A stretch of 64,000 bases of DNA from Schistosoma mansoni (GCF_000237925.1 NC_031498.1:24521738-24585737); one strand, 5' to 3'; positions 22,930 to 33,769 are shown, counted from the stretch's first letter. Notes: generated from the letters alone by a model not told the origin. Numbers and translations are program-made.

Positions 22930-24040
22930 CAATTCATATTTCATATTTCAGTCAATCACCAGAAGAAAGAGAAAGCAGCATTGTCTGACTCTGGTCCTCA
23001 CTTGGAATACATCTATCAGCTGTTCTCCATGAACGTCTTTGAAGTGTAGTCTGATGTTTGAATTCCGTATGATATTGACGATCTTCTCAGGTACACAATA
23101 GTCTCGAAGAAGTTTCCATAATGTTCTCCTATCCACACTCTCAAATGCTTTGTCACAAGCAATGAACTTGATGTATATTGACGAGTTTCATTCAATTGAT
23201 TGTTTCACAATGATCTGTAGTGTGGCAATTCGGTCTGTGCACGACCGGTCCTTACGGAATCCGACCTGTTGATCTCGAAGTTGGGCGTCCACTGAGTGTT
23301 TCATCCGGTTCAGCAAAACTGTTATTGACAACAGTGTGATGCATCTGTAATTCTCACATTTGCTCAGATCTCCTTTCTTTGGCATCTTGATGAGATATCC
23401 TTCTTTCCAGTCTGTCAGTAATTGTTCTTCCCCTCAAATCTTCCAGAATAGAACGTGGAGTATGTTTGCAGTTACTTCTATGTGTGACTTTAGTGCTTCG
23501 GCTGGTATTTTGTCAGGTCCTGATGCTTTCCCACTATTGATTTGTTCGATGATCATCCTGATTTCTTCGGTCGTTGGTGGAATGACATCTATAGGGAGAT
23601 TTGTGTGTGCTGCTACGATATCCGGTGGGTTGAATGGGGCTGGTCCATTCAAGAGTACTTCGAAGTGTTTCAACAATCTGCACCTCTGTCCTTGAATTTC
23701 TGTGATTAACTTGCCTTCTTTGTCCTTGACTGGTCTCTTTGATTTACTATATTTCCCTGTCAGTTTCTTCGTTGTATCATCTAACTGTCTCATACTTTCT
23801 TCTCTTGTAGCTTTGTCTGCTGTCATTGCTAGCTCTTCCACATATTTCTGCTTATCAGCTCTAATGCTCATCTTCACTAGCTTGTTTGCTTCTGTGTATT
23901 CATTTTGTGCCTTGACTTTTTCTGTTTTTGTTCGGCTGTTGTTGATTGCTGTCTTCCTTTCTTCAATCTTGTCGATGATGGTAAATGGGATATTCTTAAT
24001 GAATAGAGCTACTCCTCTTTTACGTTTCTGGATCCCGTCG
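22930..24040 (-). mobile_element. RTE family 2 linker and reverse transcriptase (truncated)
   Basis: Reading leftward: ERKTAINNSRTKTEKVKAQN (linker), SGKASGPDKIPAEALKSH, MPKKGDLSKCENYRCITLLS, DQQVGFRKDRSCTDRIATLQ, then SVDRRTLWKLL and VRQCCFLFLLVID, where similarity stops before the YADD box. At least two frame breaks and one internal stop are present. The 214-codon frame 23434-24078 crosses directly into CR1-type sequence at its upstream end. Confidence 0.85.
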
Positions 24041-24392
24041 GCTTTTACTAACGTGAAACCTTCAAAATCAAGTTCCATACTATCTACAGGCTTCGTCAGT
24101 CAAGTTTCTGTGACTGAGATTATATCTGGCTTGGTATAGTTAATCTGTACACCTAGTTCTGATCACTTATTAAACAAGCTTCGAGGATTCGTGTAACAGA
24201 TCCGAAGCCTATTTAAATGGTTTCGTGATGCACCTGTAATGGTTTCGGAGCCATTTTCTGTTGAAGTCTCACAACCCGAAAAGTTACCATTTTTAGGTTC
24301 TTTTCGCCAGCATCTAACGTAAGTTTCAGCTCTTTTTTGCCTTCCCATCTTTTTACACAATCTGCGAGCGACAATTCCTTATGGACAAAAAC
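24040..24392 (-). mobile_element. CR1-type LINE endonuclease start joined to RTE
   Basis: On the minus strand, LRICYTNPRSLFNK, then TKPDIISVTETWLTKPVDSM and LDFEGFTLVKADGIQKRKRG, VALFIKN, follow the first part of a CR1/Jockey-type APE endonuclease (the 'NARSL-N-K' and 'ITETWL' blocks). After about 33 residues of the long frame the sequence switches to the RTE family 2 linker. The CR1-type piece ends abruptly at 24392, where the inverted-repeat arm begins. Confidence 0.7.
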
Positions 24393-26085
24393 TGTCAGTA
24401 TTTATCATCGTGATACCAATTGGCTCAGTTGACAATCACATCATAACTAAAGAATATCAGTTGTCGCTAAACAAAGTAGTGTTTATATATGTATGCTTAA
24501 TCAACTGTTACTTGTTTGGTTCAGATGCGCGTTTCCCATGGTTGCATGTTGGACACAATACCATTTTTGAGACATCATAAAATCTGCATTCATAGTGCAA
24601 TACTAAAACACAAACCTATTTATCAACTCTCTGAGATATCTGCACAAATGAACTGTCTTTTATCTTTATTGATTTCATGCATATACCAATCCTACTTGAA
24701 AAACATCTTATATGTGAAACAATTTTGTAAATTATAGATCATGCCTTTAAAAATGGCGTGTGCCTACTTTTTCAGAATCAGGTTATTTTGTTATATTGTA
24801 TCTGTCTCGCATTTCCTTCACTCACAGCAATTTCTGTTGTCGCTGCTGGGTCTTCCGCTTGTCGGCTATAATCCTTCTCTTCACTATCTTGTTTGCCTTT
24901 ATGAGTTTGTTTATACCTTGGCATTCTCTGCTCTCGTTCAACTGTAATTGATTGCTGTCCTTTTGTTCTTCCCTTCCTAAATCTTGTTCAGGTTTCCCAT
25001 AGAGATCCATTCCTTATGACGGTATTTCTTGAGTTCCAGAGTCTCCTGACCTGTTGAAATTAGTGCTTTCTTGATCTCTTTCCAATTACACTCCATAGTA
25101 GTTTCTTCTTCTTTCAGTAGATATTGTGAGGCTCAGAATCTGTTGTTGAGCGCTATCTTGAATTGCTTGAGTTTGTTAGTATCTCGAAGGAAGTCTGTAC
25201 TAAACCTTTATAATGCTGTTTCGCCAGTTTTCCAGTGTTTCTTTAGCTTCAGTTTCATTTCAGTCACAACCAGGTGGTGATCTGAAGTTATGTCAGCTTC
25301 TCTTCTGGTTCTCACGTCTTCCATTGGTGTCTAGGTATCCTATCAGAATGGCCAGGTCCCTTCACGGGAACTCCTCTACGACTGACAACAGCCTCTCGTA
25401 AGACTGACTTTTATCGTCTGCGCTGTTATAATTGGTGGGTGAATAACACTGGAAAAAGTTCATTATGGTTCCCATATTCTTTGTTCGGAAGGATGCTTTG
25501 ATGATCCTAGATCCATGAGATTCCCATCCTATAAGCGTATTTCGTGCTTCTTTGGACAGCATTACAGCAACGCCCTGATTGTGTAAAGCACTTATCTCTT
25601 CGTGACCGGAGTACAGCAGTATCCTTCCCGAACCTAGCCCTAGCTGCCCAGCTTGTGTTCAATGGGCTTCGCTGACTCCGAGCACCGTCAAGTTGTATCT
25701 CCTCATTTCCGTAGCTACATGGGACCAGCAGTAACTCTAGAAGAGCTACAGGCTGAATAAAGCATATTTAACAACTTAGTAGCCAGTTATGTATTTCTAC
25801 ACTTCCTTTGGTGGTTTTGAAATATAACTTGGTTGCGTAAACCAAATGATCTGAAATTAGATTCGAATTTACAAAACTCAATAGTTTATAATTTTTACAT
25901 CCAAATCACTGATCTTTTTCATATTAATATTAGAAGGGATTTAAATTATCCCGTAATGGTTCAGTGGATAATGAGTTGTGTTCGAAGCGAAGGTTACTGG
26001 ATTCGAGTCTCAGTGTGAACATCAACACTGGGATGCAGGTAAATTTAACTGACAGGTTCGAAATAGGACAAAAGTCGTGTAATGG
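24393..26085 (+). repeat. Left arm of 1.69-kb inverted repeat
   Basis: Every position p in this arm corresponds to 59866 minus p on the other strand, with no indel. By eye the two arms differ at only one base in the stretches compared (25898), apart from the ragged end within a SINE. The arm contains a 600-bp stretch of unknown origin, an RTE family 2 endonuclease-linker piece, unique sequence and a degraded Smalpha SINE. Confidence 0.95.
24990..25745 (-). mobile_element. RTE family 2 endonuclease-linker fragment (left arm)
   Basis: On the minus strand, LSKEARNTLIGWESHGSRII, IMNFFQCYSPTNYNSADD, then SDHHLVVTEMKLKLKKHW and HKEWISMGNLNKI match the endonuclease and following linker of family 2. 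A middle part of the endonuclease is missing and several stops are present. An exact copy lies in the right arm. Confidence 0.8.
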
Positions 26086-26110
26086 ATTCTATTATTGGCC
26101 AAAATCTACC
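25940..26110 (+). mobile_element. Degraded Smalpha SINE at left-arm end
   Basis: The tRNA-like head (ATGGTTCAGTGGATAATGAG, B box GGATTCGAGTCTC) and hammerhead region are recognisable. The core reads CTGACAGG and the GAAAC box is lost, so it is not a working ribozyme. The inverted-repeat identity fades inside this element, at 26085-26098. Confidence 0.7.
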
Positions 26111-26739
26111 TATTCTGTATGAAACACTGTTCTTTTTTTCTCCACTGTTGTTAAATACAGCCGTTTCGCGAACTAAAATTAGTTCCAATCAATTTTTATG
26201 TGCTTTACAATTAAATGAATAGCAACGTTAAAATGTATATTTAAAGACTATAAAGTGAATGACCAAAATGTTAATTGATATCGATTATAACATCACATCC
26301 TTTCACATCTGCATTTTATATTCGTATAGACGCTCATTACTATGCAATAATAATTTTGTAATATATGATGCAAAATAAAGAAAGGTTAACAAGAAATGAT
26401 ACCCAATGAGCGAAAAGATTCGATGCGACATGTGTATAAATACAAAGATAAACACCATATATATGCTGTAGAAAAGTTTATCGGAAATAACTCGTCTAAA
26501 TGAGGTGAAATAAAATGTAAGTCAATAAACTATTCATAAACTTATTTTTAAGGGCTATATATGTTAGATTGTGACTTCCAATTATTGTTGTTTTATGCTC
26601 CTGAATTCAGCTACATTGGTCACAGCTTAGTTGTGTAGTTTCACACCATAAAGATGTAGTGCCTAAACAATGGAGTGAAACTTTACATTGTTACTGAAAT
26701 GCATTATTGGTATTACTTTAATAGAGGAGATTCATAGAA

Positions 26740-26990
26740 ATTTGACCCAAGGTTTTATCACAGAATGATGACAGTTATATAGGGTTAGTGAAAATCCAGG
26801 AGGATTGCACTGGCGTTTTGTCCTAGATTGGGACTAACTCCACCAAAGCATTAAGTCTAGTGATAAAACCACAATATCTTAGGACCATTTAGTTAAGATC
26901 TATTGGTTCAAGCTCTTGACTTCAAGCCAAATGATGATATATCATGATCATCATCCAATACTATCAGTGAGAAGTTTCACTTTAATGTTA
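26740..26990 (-). mobile_element. Degraded Smalpha-like SINE
   Basis: AATCCAGGAGGATTGCACTG, then GCGTTTTGTCCTAGATTGGG and ACTAACTCCACC, are a mutated reverse-strand hammerhead region. GGTTCAAGCTCTTGACTTCA resembles the tRNA-like part. The ends are approximate. Confidence 0.45.
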
Positions 26991-27214
26991 ATACTAAGTT
27001 ATATGTTAATTTGGGATCAAAATTGTACTTTAAATTATTATTATTATCATTATGCATACCATTGTAGGTAAAAGAGTAACTTAATGATTCAATCATAAAC
27101 AAGGTAGAAATCGGTACATAGTAATAAGTTTTTAATTAACGCATTCACCAAGTACCTGGGTATGAGTAACACTGAATGTAAAAGCTAATGATGCTACCCG
27201 ATTGTCCAGACAGA

Positions 27215-27430
27215 AGTAGGTGGGTGGGGGTTCATATCTGTGAATAAGTAGGTGAAAGTAGAACGCCCTAAGCATTAGCCATATATGCGTATCTGATCAA
27301 ACTGATACACCATATTAGCACAGCGAAGTCAGTTTATGAAATCAAATACCAGAATAGCGGAAGTAGTAATAGTATCAGTAGTAGTAAGAGAGAAAGAGAG
27401 AATGCGTGGAACTAAGTGTCAGACAAATTT
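27215..27430 (-). mobile_element. Possible very decayed RTE family 3 3' end
   Basis: GTAGAACGCCCTAAGCATTA, then CCATATTAGCACAGCGAAGT and a run of AGTAGTAATAGTATCAG, echo the 3' UTR at 30445-30560. The match is weak. Confidence 0.3.
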
Positions 27431-28179
27431 AGAACTCAAAATCTAGAAAAAGACAGGAATTAGACGTATCTTGACTATTAAGATAAATTCAGAGCAACGT
27501 CATACATCTCCAACTCAATAATTGACAACTTTAAAAAATACAAATATTATGTAAAATTCAAAATATATAAAACTAAAAGGCTTCAAATGTACATCTTATA
27601 GGTAAGTTAAATCATAAATATATAACCGGAATAAAGCTTTACTTATATACAGAGACACTGTTTAAAAAGAATATCTTATTAGCTACAAGACTATTAGAAG
27701 TAGATGAATACAATGATATGCAAATTAGGATACTTAAATGTATAGTTAGTAATATGATTCAAAAAGAGGAATTTTAGATATCTTACCGATAAGTTACACC
27801 AAGTTACGTTTAGTTCAGTCACGAAAATAGACGTTTTAAGACAGATTCACGATTTAGGAATATTTCGCTTTCTTCGACGTGAGTTAACTAACATCATTAG
27901 TGTTAATTACTAAAGGGGTTTATAGAGATTGTTGAATTTCATGACAGTCCGTGATTGTTAATATTAGTTGTAAATTTTTAATATTATGGAATAACTTAGC
28001 AGTTATTAAGCATCTCAGATAACGGTAATTAATCGAGAGTTCTGAGATACTCTCTAACTTACAAAATGAAGTACTATTCGGTATGATTAAGATTCAGTTA
28101 TACATATTGTAAGACCTGATCAATTCTAACATACTCTTTACACAACCTACCTTTAACCACACTTTAAATACTAAGGTTG

Positions 28180-28345
28180 GTGATACCGCCCAGGTATCTA
28201 AACCCAGTAGATGGAGCAAGAGTCGAACTCAATGGTTGAGAGAGAGAGCAGTGGTTCAACGGCTACGGTATTTGACTAAGCCGCAGGCTCAACCCCCGTT
28301 TAGTGAGGTAGTATTACCGGCTAGGAGACAGATACGTGCACCTGT
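28180..28345. other. Possible tRNA-related repeat
   Basis: GTGGTTCAACGGCTACGGTA and GACTAAGCCGCAGGCTCAAC resemble tRNA-like SINE heads, but no complete box pair or known tail was found. Confidence 0.2.
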
Positions 28346-28603
28346 TCACTGGTAAATAAGCAAGAATTTCAACCAAAAAGCAAGGGCTCAGTTATTTACT
28401 TAACTGATTTATGGCCCGTATGACTTAATACTGTTGGCCATTGATGTTTTGGAAAATCGACTATTATACGGAGGATGAAAGTATGGTTTTGTTAATTTCC
28501 CTTTATAATCATTCCACAAAGAATAATTTTCATCTATATGAGTCATTTTCTATGAAATTAACCATTTCGACCATATTTGAAAAATAAAACACTTAAAAGT
28601 ATA

Positions 28604-28623
28604 TTGCTTCTTTTCTTCTCAAG
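28604..28623 (+). promoter_or_regulatory. Strong splice acceptor ahead of single-exon gene
   Basis: TTGCTTCTTTTCTTCTCAAG is a near-ideal acceptor, 40 bases upstream of the ATG at 28664. It would receive an upstream 5' UTR exon, or a spliced leader, since schistosomes trans-splice some of their messages. Which of these applies cannot be told from the sequence. Confidence 0.55.
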
Positions 28624-28663
28624 ACAAATATTTCCCAATAAAGAGATTAGCGTAAAAGAAACA

Positions 28664-29833
28664 ATGGATAATTCTGGCGATACAATAACATCAAACATTA
28701 ATGAACAAGGTGTCAAAGAACCATTATATAAAAACTACCTTTTCGTATTTATGATTGCTGGTTTAATAACAATGATTCCTTTGATTATTATCAACATAGC
28801 AGTAATGATGAAAAAACGATTATCAAGAATATGTCGTATATTATTACTTTGCATTTGTCTATCACTTGGATCTTGTGTCGGTGCATTAGCATTTACGCAT
28901 TATGCATTAGGACCGATTGATATAACTTTAACTAAAGGTGACCAAGTACTTATTGGTGAGCCAACAAATGGATTTCTAATGAACATACATGAATTACGTT
29001 CACTGACATGTAATCATCTAGAAATCCGATCGAACAAATTAAAAATTCGTGTTTGGACAACACCTATATCACCACACTATGGACCATTACAGAATTACAG
29101 TTTAGTTATACGTAACTGGAGTTTGCCAACGTTTACTCACCTTCGACTTAATAGTGGTGATGCCATTTATGCGCATAATTTTTCTCATCCAACACAAATA
29201 ATCATTCTTAAAGGTGAAGAATCTATGCAACGATGGATCAAAACCGGTTCATATAAGAGGGGTTATGAGAAATGCTGTTCATGGTATATTCTACAGACAG
29301 ATTTAGAGAATAGACAACAAATAACAATTGAACAGAATGACGTATACACTTTAATAATGAGAACATCTGCATCGATAGTCAATTATTCATATCATTTAAA
29401 CGAACCATCGACAGTAGGAAGCGGATATATTGATTTATTTCGTACACGTTGGGCACCTAACCCTTGTGATCCAGTCATTTGTGATGGTACAACAACAACT
29501 CTATGCAAAATAACGTCATCTCCGAAAAGTTACATAATCGACTATACGGTAGAGACAATGACGGCGCCAAATCTTGACTACGCAAATGTACACATAATTT
29601 GTTATCCACGTCATTGGATATTAGGGATTATGTTTAGTTTACCAACTATTGTAATTGTAAGTCTGATTCTTATAATGCATAGATGTATCAAAAAACAAAA
29701 GAAACAGTTTAAATTCTCTGATACAAGTATTCAACAAACACCTTTTACTGACTTCAATATTAAACAAACAAAAGGCAAATATACAGCTTCTAATGAGAAC
29801 CAAAATCATGCATTTGAATTTGATCTAGTGTGA
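28664..29833 (+). CDS. Three-helix membrane protein, uncharacterised, APD1-4-like ectodomain possible
   Basis: This is an uninterrupted 389-codon frame. The open frame extends 29 codons further 5' but only from TTG, and a splice acceptor lies in that stretch, so the ATG at 28664 is preferred. Hydrophobic segments lie at about residues 25-49, 58-78 and 318-340. Between the last two is a roughly 240-residue domain with paired cysteines and N-glycosylation motifs (NYS, NWS, NFS). A 47-residue polar tail ends FEFDLV. The central domain order (strand-rich block, LRLNSGDAIYAHNF, IIILKGEESMQRW, ITIEQNDVYTLIM) resembles from memory the lumenal domains of APD1-4 ubiquitin ligases, but no RING follows. 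The gene lies antisense in a presumed MUS81 intron. Function unknown. Confidence 0.85.
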   Translation: MDNSGDTITSNINEQGVKEPLYKNYLFVFMIAGLITMIPLIIINIAVMMKKRLSRICRILLLCICLSLGSCVGALAFTHYALGPIDITLTKGDQVLIGEPTNGFLMNIHELRSLTCNHLEIRSNKLKIRVWTTPISPHYGPLQNYSLVIRNWSLPTFTHLRLNSGDAIYAHNFSHPTQIIILKGEESMQRWIKTGSYKRGYEKCCSWYILQTDLENRQQITIEQNDVYTLIMRTSASIVNYSYHLNEPSTVGSGYIDLFRTRWAPNPCDPVICDGTTTTLCKITSSPKSYIIDYTVETMTAPNLDYANVHIICYPRHWILGIMFSLPTIVIVSLILIMHRCIKKQKKQFKFSDTSIQQTPFTDFNIKQTKGKYTASNENQNHAFEFDLV

Positions 29834-29840
29834 AACTTAC

Positions 29841-30083
29841 TGGTAACTGGTTTGTCTTACAACACTTTGTTTTAGTTGCCGTTATAATCGGTGACATTAT
29901 TGATGATTTTATATTTTTATTACCATAATGTAGCGCTTCTAATGCTGATAACTGTAAATCGTCAGCGTAATTATTTAGTTTCTCATCTAAGAAATCACAT
30001 AGTTTTGCTCCAAAACCTTCTAAAATTTTACATTCTTTTCCACTTTGCAACAATAGTGGGTATTTTTTAAGCGAAGAAAGAGC
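29841..30083 (-). CDS. mus81: MUS81 exon, N-terminal helix-hairpin-helix domain (second part)
   Basis: An 81-codon exon lies between acceptor TTTCTTTTCTAG and donor gtaagt. It begins ALSSLKKYPLLLQSGKECKI and continues LEGFGAKLCDFLDEKLNNYA. This is the signature of the first helix-hairpin-helix domain of MUS81 ('KALRSLRRYPLPLRSGKEA...' in human, from memory). MUS81 pairs with an EME partner to cut branched DNA (replication-fork and Holliday-type structures) in the nucleus. The rest of the exon is polar linker ending KTNQLP. It starts and ends in phase 0. The stop codon of the plus-strand gene lies 7 bases from this exon's 3' end, so that gene's 3' UTR must be antisense to it. Confidence 0.88.
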
Positions 30084-30130
30084 CTAGAAAAGAAAGTAAT
30101 AAAGTCCATAAAACAAACTTAATTTCCTAC

Positions 30131-30245
30131 CTTTTTGTAAGCATAGTATGATTTGGCATCTTTTGCAAATGCATTTTCCATAGCTTCGGTTATCCACCTT
30201 TGAAATAAAAGATTTGGTCCACCATCGATCTTTTTCTTTTTCCGA
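30131..30245 (-). CDS. mus81: MUS81 exon, N-terminus (first part)
   Basis: A 115-bp exon follows acceptor CTTTTTTTCGTAG and ends at donor gtagga, only 47 bases from the next exon. Its peptide RKKKKIDGGPNLLFQRWITE, AMENAFAKDAKSYYAYKK, matches the start of MUS81 (basic residues, 'NPLFVQWL-EW', then the helix running into 'F-KALRSL'). The very short intron followed by very long introns is typical of schistosome genes, whose 5' introns are small. The first base completes a codon begun in an unlocated upstream exon that carries the start codon. Confidence 0.87.
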
Positions 30246-30444
30246 CTACGAAAAAAAGTATATTGGATGAGTTGTGTGCTAAATAAAATTTATGATTTTT
30301 AATTTTTTGGAAAACATAGAGTATTTATAATTTCGAATGCTGAAATTTTGAAAGTAAAAAATAACCGGATGAGATTGTGTAAGATTTGGCATAAAGGTGC
30401 ACTGATCGGTAGATTGATATCAACCTGAAACAGATTGGTTATCG

Positions 30445-30800
30445 ATTCTACGTAAGTATAACGTAGAACCTGGTGAATGTGTACATCAGTTCAAGTTGCC
30501 ATACCTCATTAGTACAGCGAGATAAAATTGCTAGTATATATAGTGAAGCAGCATCATAGGTAGTAACAGTATTAGTGGTAATTGAGAAGATTAGGCATTG
30601 AAGACAAGATTCAAGAAGAAAATATGGATTTATCCAATTAAATAATTTTGTAAGGTAATTTAAAAAGTTAGGATCTAAGGGAAGACAAAGAGTGAATGCA
30701 CCTACGCCATAACGAACGATTCTAAACCATTTCACTCAAAGTCCTTAATCATTGGTTACGATAATCACCTAAAATTTATCTATTAGTCTGAACCTGCGTA
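30445..30800 (-). mobile_element. 3' end of RTE family 3
   Basis: The reverse-orientation 3' UTR starts ACGTAGAACCTGGTGAATGT, CATCAGTTCAAGTTGCCATA, and ends with decayed coding sequence (GGTTACGATAATCACC). It is closely similar to 62245-62640. Confidence 0.7.
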
Positions 30801-31339
30801 CATGGCTTACTTCTTTAAGTCTATGAGAAGGTTGAATAAGAATGGGAGAAGTGGAAAACCCTGGAGAAAACCACTTCCCGCTGAAGTCAAGAATAGTCCA
30901 AGTATAAAATAATTAAAAGGGAAAATATATTTTGCTCCTTTGTTCACACTGCTTCCTCCTCTATTTTTCTAGGGTTCATCTTTATTTACCACTTTTTGTT
31001 TCCCTGGAAGAACCGAAAATGCAAAAGCACTAACAAGTTTAGGATCAACTGCCTAACAACTTGTTACTGAAGTTTGACTTCAAACGCTAATGAAGGAAAA
31101 TCTCTATTTTGGGAAGCAGATGCATTGAGAAAAATTGCGTCGACACAAGGGATTCGTCACGTCTCCTTTAAACACTTTCCGGCCTTATCCTTACTAACTA
31201 CAACTAAATGGCATGACCTTTAATTGAAAATATTGCAAACAGATGTGCAAACTGAATAACCATACATTATCTCTAATTTTCATAAGATCTAATGGTTGAT
31301 GAGTGAATAGCCAAGCAAACAGAAAAAACGATAATAGAG

Positions 31340-32490
31340 ATCAATAGGGGGAAATAAAAACGATACCATGGTATGAATAAAGGGGAAACGCGCCAAATAT
31401 TCGGCTTCTCGCGTATCAGGGGGAAACAGTGAGAATTTTCTGCTAGATGTTTCTTTGGAGATGTTTCAGAATCCGCACTAAATTGTTTACTTTTCGCCCA
31501 AATTTACGCCTAGCTGTTTGCTTCACTTGTTTAAGTCTGTCTGGCTACCTAGTTTATAAACCTTTAGCAGGGTAACGTCAAAATATCTAGATGCATTAAT
31601 TCGTTAAGTAGACTTTTTAGTAACCCACGGTTGTGGTTAAAAAGAGTTCCGGAAGGAAAAATACCTTTTAGATGAAAATGAGATACTCTTGTTACATAAT
31701 CGCAAATTGCATACGGTTTTACAAAACTTAACTTCCGTCATGTCCGATTCAACTGCTAATGTTCTTCAGTTTATGTTATGCTTTGATCGTTTATTAAGTA
31801 TCGAGACTACTGTTTCACTTTAAATGAATCAGTTCCAGTCAAAGTATTACCAAGAGTGTCATCTTTTTATCAAAAAGGTCTTTTTACCTTTGGAATCCTA
31901 TCAAGTGCCACAGTTTTTGTTTTTTTGCACTTTTTGAACTTGACAGTTCTTGGATCGTTTTCTTTTGACTTTTTGCCCAAATATTTTGGTTATTCGTTTT
32001 AACCTGTATGTTTTTTCAAAGTTACATGAAAATCTTTGAGTGATGACTGGACAGTGTAAAAGGAGTAACTGTCAAAACTAAGATTATAAATACCCGGTGG
32101 ATAGTGATATGCAGTGTGATGAGTGGTACCACGAAGTCTGCACTAATTTAACACCTGCAGCTCTTAAAAGACCAGAAGAAGAACAGATGGCAAAGAGGTC
32201 TGTCAGAAATAAGAACCCAAGTAAGCGGATAACAAAGCGAGTTCCTTATGTCTCCCGCTCTCTAAATAGCAAACTCGATCATGAGCCTAGGTCTCCTTTA
32301 GCAGGGAAAATGACAACAAACATGACTTGAGCGTAACACAACTGTGATTTTTACTCCAGTGAAGTTTAACGGATGGACATAAAAAAGAGTGAAAAATAAC
32401 CTGATATCACGAAGCGAAAGCCGGATTCCTTGACTATAATTAGGGAAAAGAAGAATGATTATGGTGAAAGGTCGGTTATTTTTCATAGAA
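31340..32490 (+). mobile_element. CR1-like LINE ORF1 remnant (PHD-type finger)
   Basis: Near 32097-32160 the reading SDMQCDEWYHEVCTNLTPAA follows the second half of a PHD-like zinc finger ('QCDxCxxWYHExC'). It is followed by a basic region (KRSVRNKNPSKRITKR). Such fingers occur in ORF1 of schistosome CR1-type LINEs (from memory). The first half of the finger and any polymerase are missing. The 5' extent is a guess. Confidence 0.4.
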
Positions 32491-32497
32491 TCTCCAA

Positions 32498-32790
32498 AAG
32501 CCCTGGTAAGGCCGAGGGTGGGAAGTCAGTCAACTACAACGTAGGACCAGGCACATGTGTGCATCGGGTGGGGAAAGTTCGCTTTCCTTCTTGAAATGCT
32601 CTCACAGAGTCATAAGTATACAGCCACTGTCAGGGAAGTCTTACTCACTGCTTTCTCGTGATGGGGTTGTTGTTTATGGCATTGAGAAGACGAAAAGCGA
32701 ATGTTAGGAGCTTTAACTGGGATGGTCGGTACAAAGAACCCATCTAGGGCAGTTGGAAAACTCTGATACCAAACCAATGGTGCAGTATCA
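32498..32790 (+). mobile_element. RTE family 1 leader fragment
   Basis: It begins AAAGCCCTGGTAAGGCCGAG and ends ACCAAACCAATGGTGCAG, following 4900-5150 with about one base in eight changed. A foreign 50-bp piece (GTCAGTCAACTACAACGTAG...) sits inside it and matches a phrase near 11750. Confidence 0.7.
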
Positions 32791-33769
32791 TGCGAGACTA
32801 GATAAACTAAACCTATTCCCCTCGTAATACAAAAGGACTAGAAAAGGCTTGATCAGTCTATAAATCATTTTATAATATTTTTGTGATCAACACCTTCACT
32901 TTTCTTGTCTTTAAGGATGACGACTTCACTGGAAAATTACAAAACATTTACTAGCCCATATGACTATCGACCTTCCCTTCGAATCAACGAGTGGGACCCC
33001 TTACCTCAACAAGTAGTTAAGTATCCCTCCAAAAGTTAGGCCACCTGAGACTCCATCTCCAGAACCAACACAAAGCATTTAGATTCCTGTCCTTTTCAAA
33101 CTGAAACTGACTTACATTGTATTATTAATTTCCAAACATCGTTTACTGAGCACGTATCAACTTTTCACTTTAGTGTGGCATGCAGACAACTATATAACTT
33201 AAGTTAGACTAACGCGGTATAGGTTCGCATGAATTTCCACTTCCTCAATAAATTCCTTGATAAATCACTGATTTGTCGGTACATATTTTACTGAATTTCG
33301 TTTACGACAATAACACTTAAAGCGTAATTTATTGATATTTTCATGTCGTAAATATTTTTCTACAAGTTGATTGAAATCTCAGTTAACATAAGTCTCTGAA
33401 GACATGTATAACATTTTTAAATCCAGTCATTTATATGACTCAGAGCAAAAATTAAGGCATCTTGAATCTAACCAGTTCGTCGACAAAACACAGGCTTGTC
33501 GATGCGGACTAAATAAAGCTTAAAACATGGGTGAAACTTACTTGGCCAGTGTGCTCATCTTCCCGACTCATTAATAAACAGACTAGAAAATTTATTTCAG
33601 GCGGAATTCCCGCATATGCAAAAGGCCGAGCCTGAACCTTGAAGTACTTTATTATGAAGCATTCAAACACCTTCGATGAATCAATGATGACAAACAAGAT
33701 AAGTAAACTTTTGACTGTATTTGAAGAAATTTGTTGTCTTTCGTCTACTAATGCTGTCTAGTGCAACCA

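Noticed and set aside
25833-26018. 61-codon frame repeated identically at 33848-34033 as a conserved gene
   Set aside because: The identity comes from the inverted repeat, and the frame runs through a decayed SINE.
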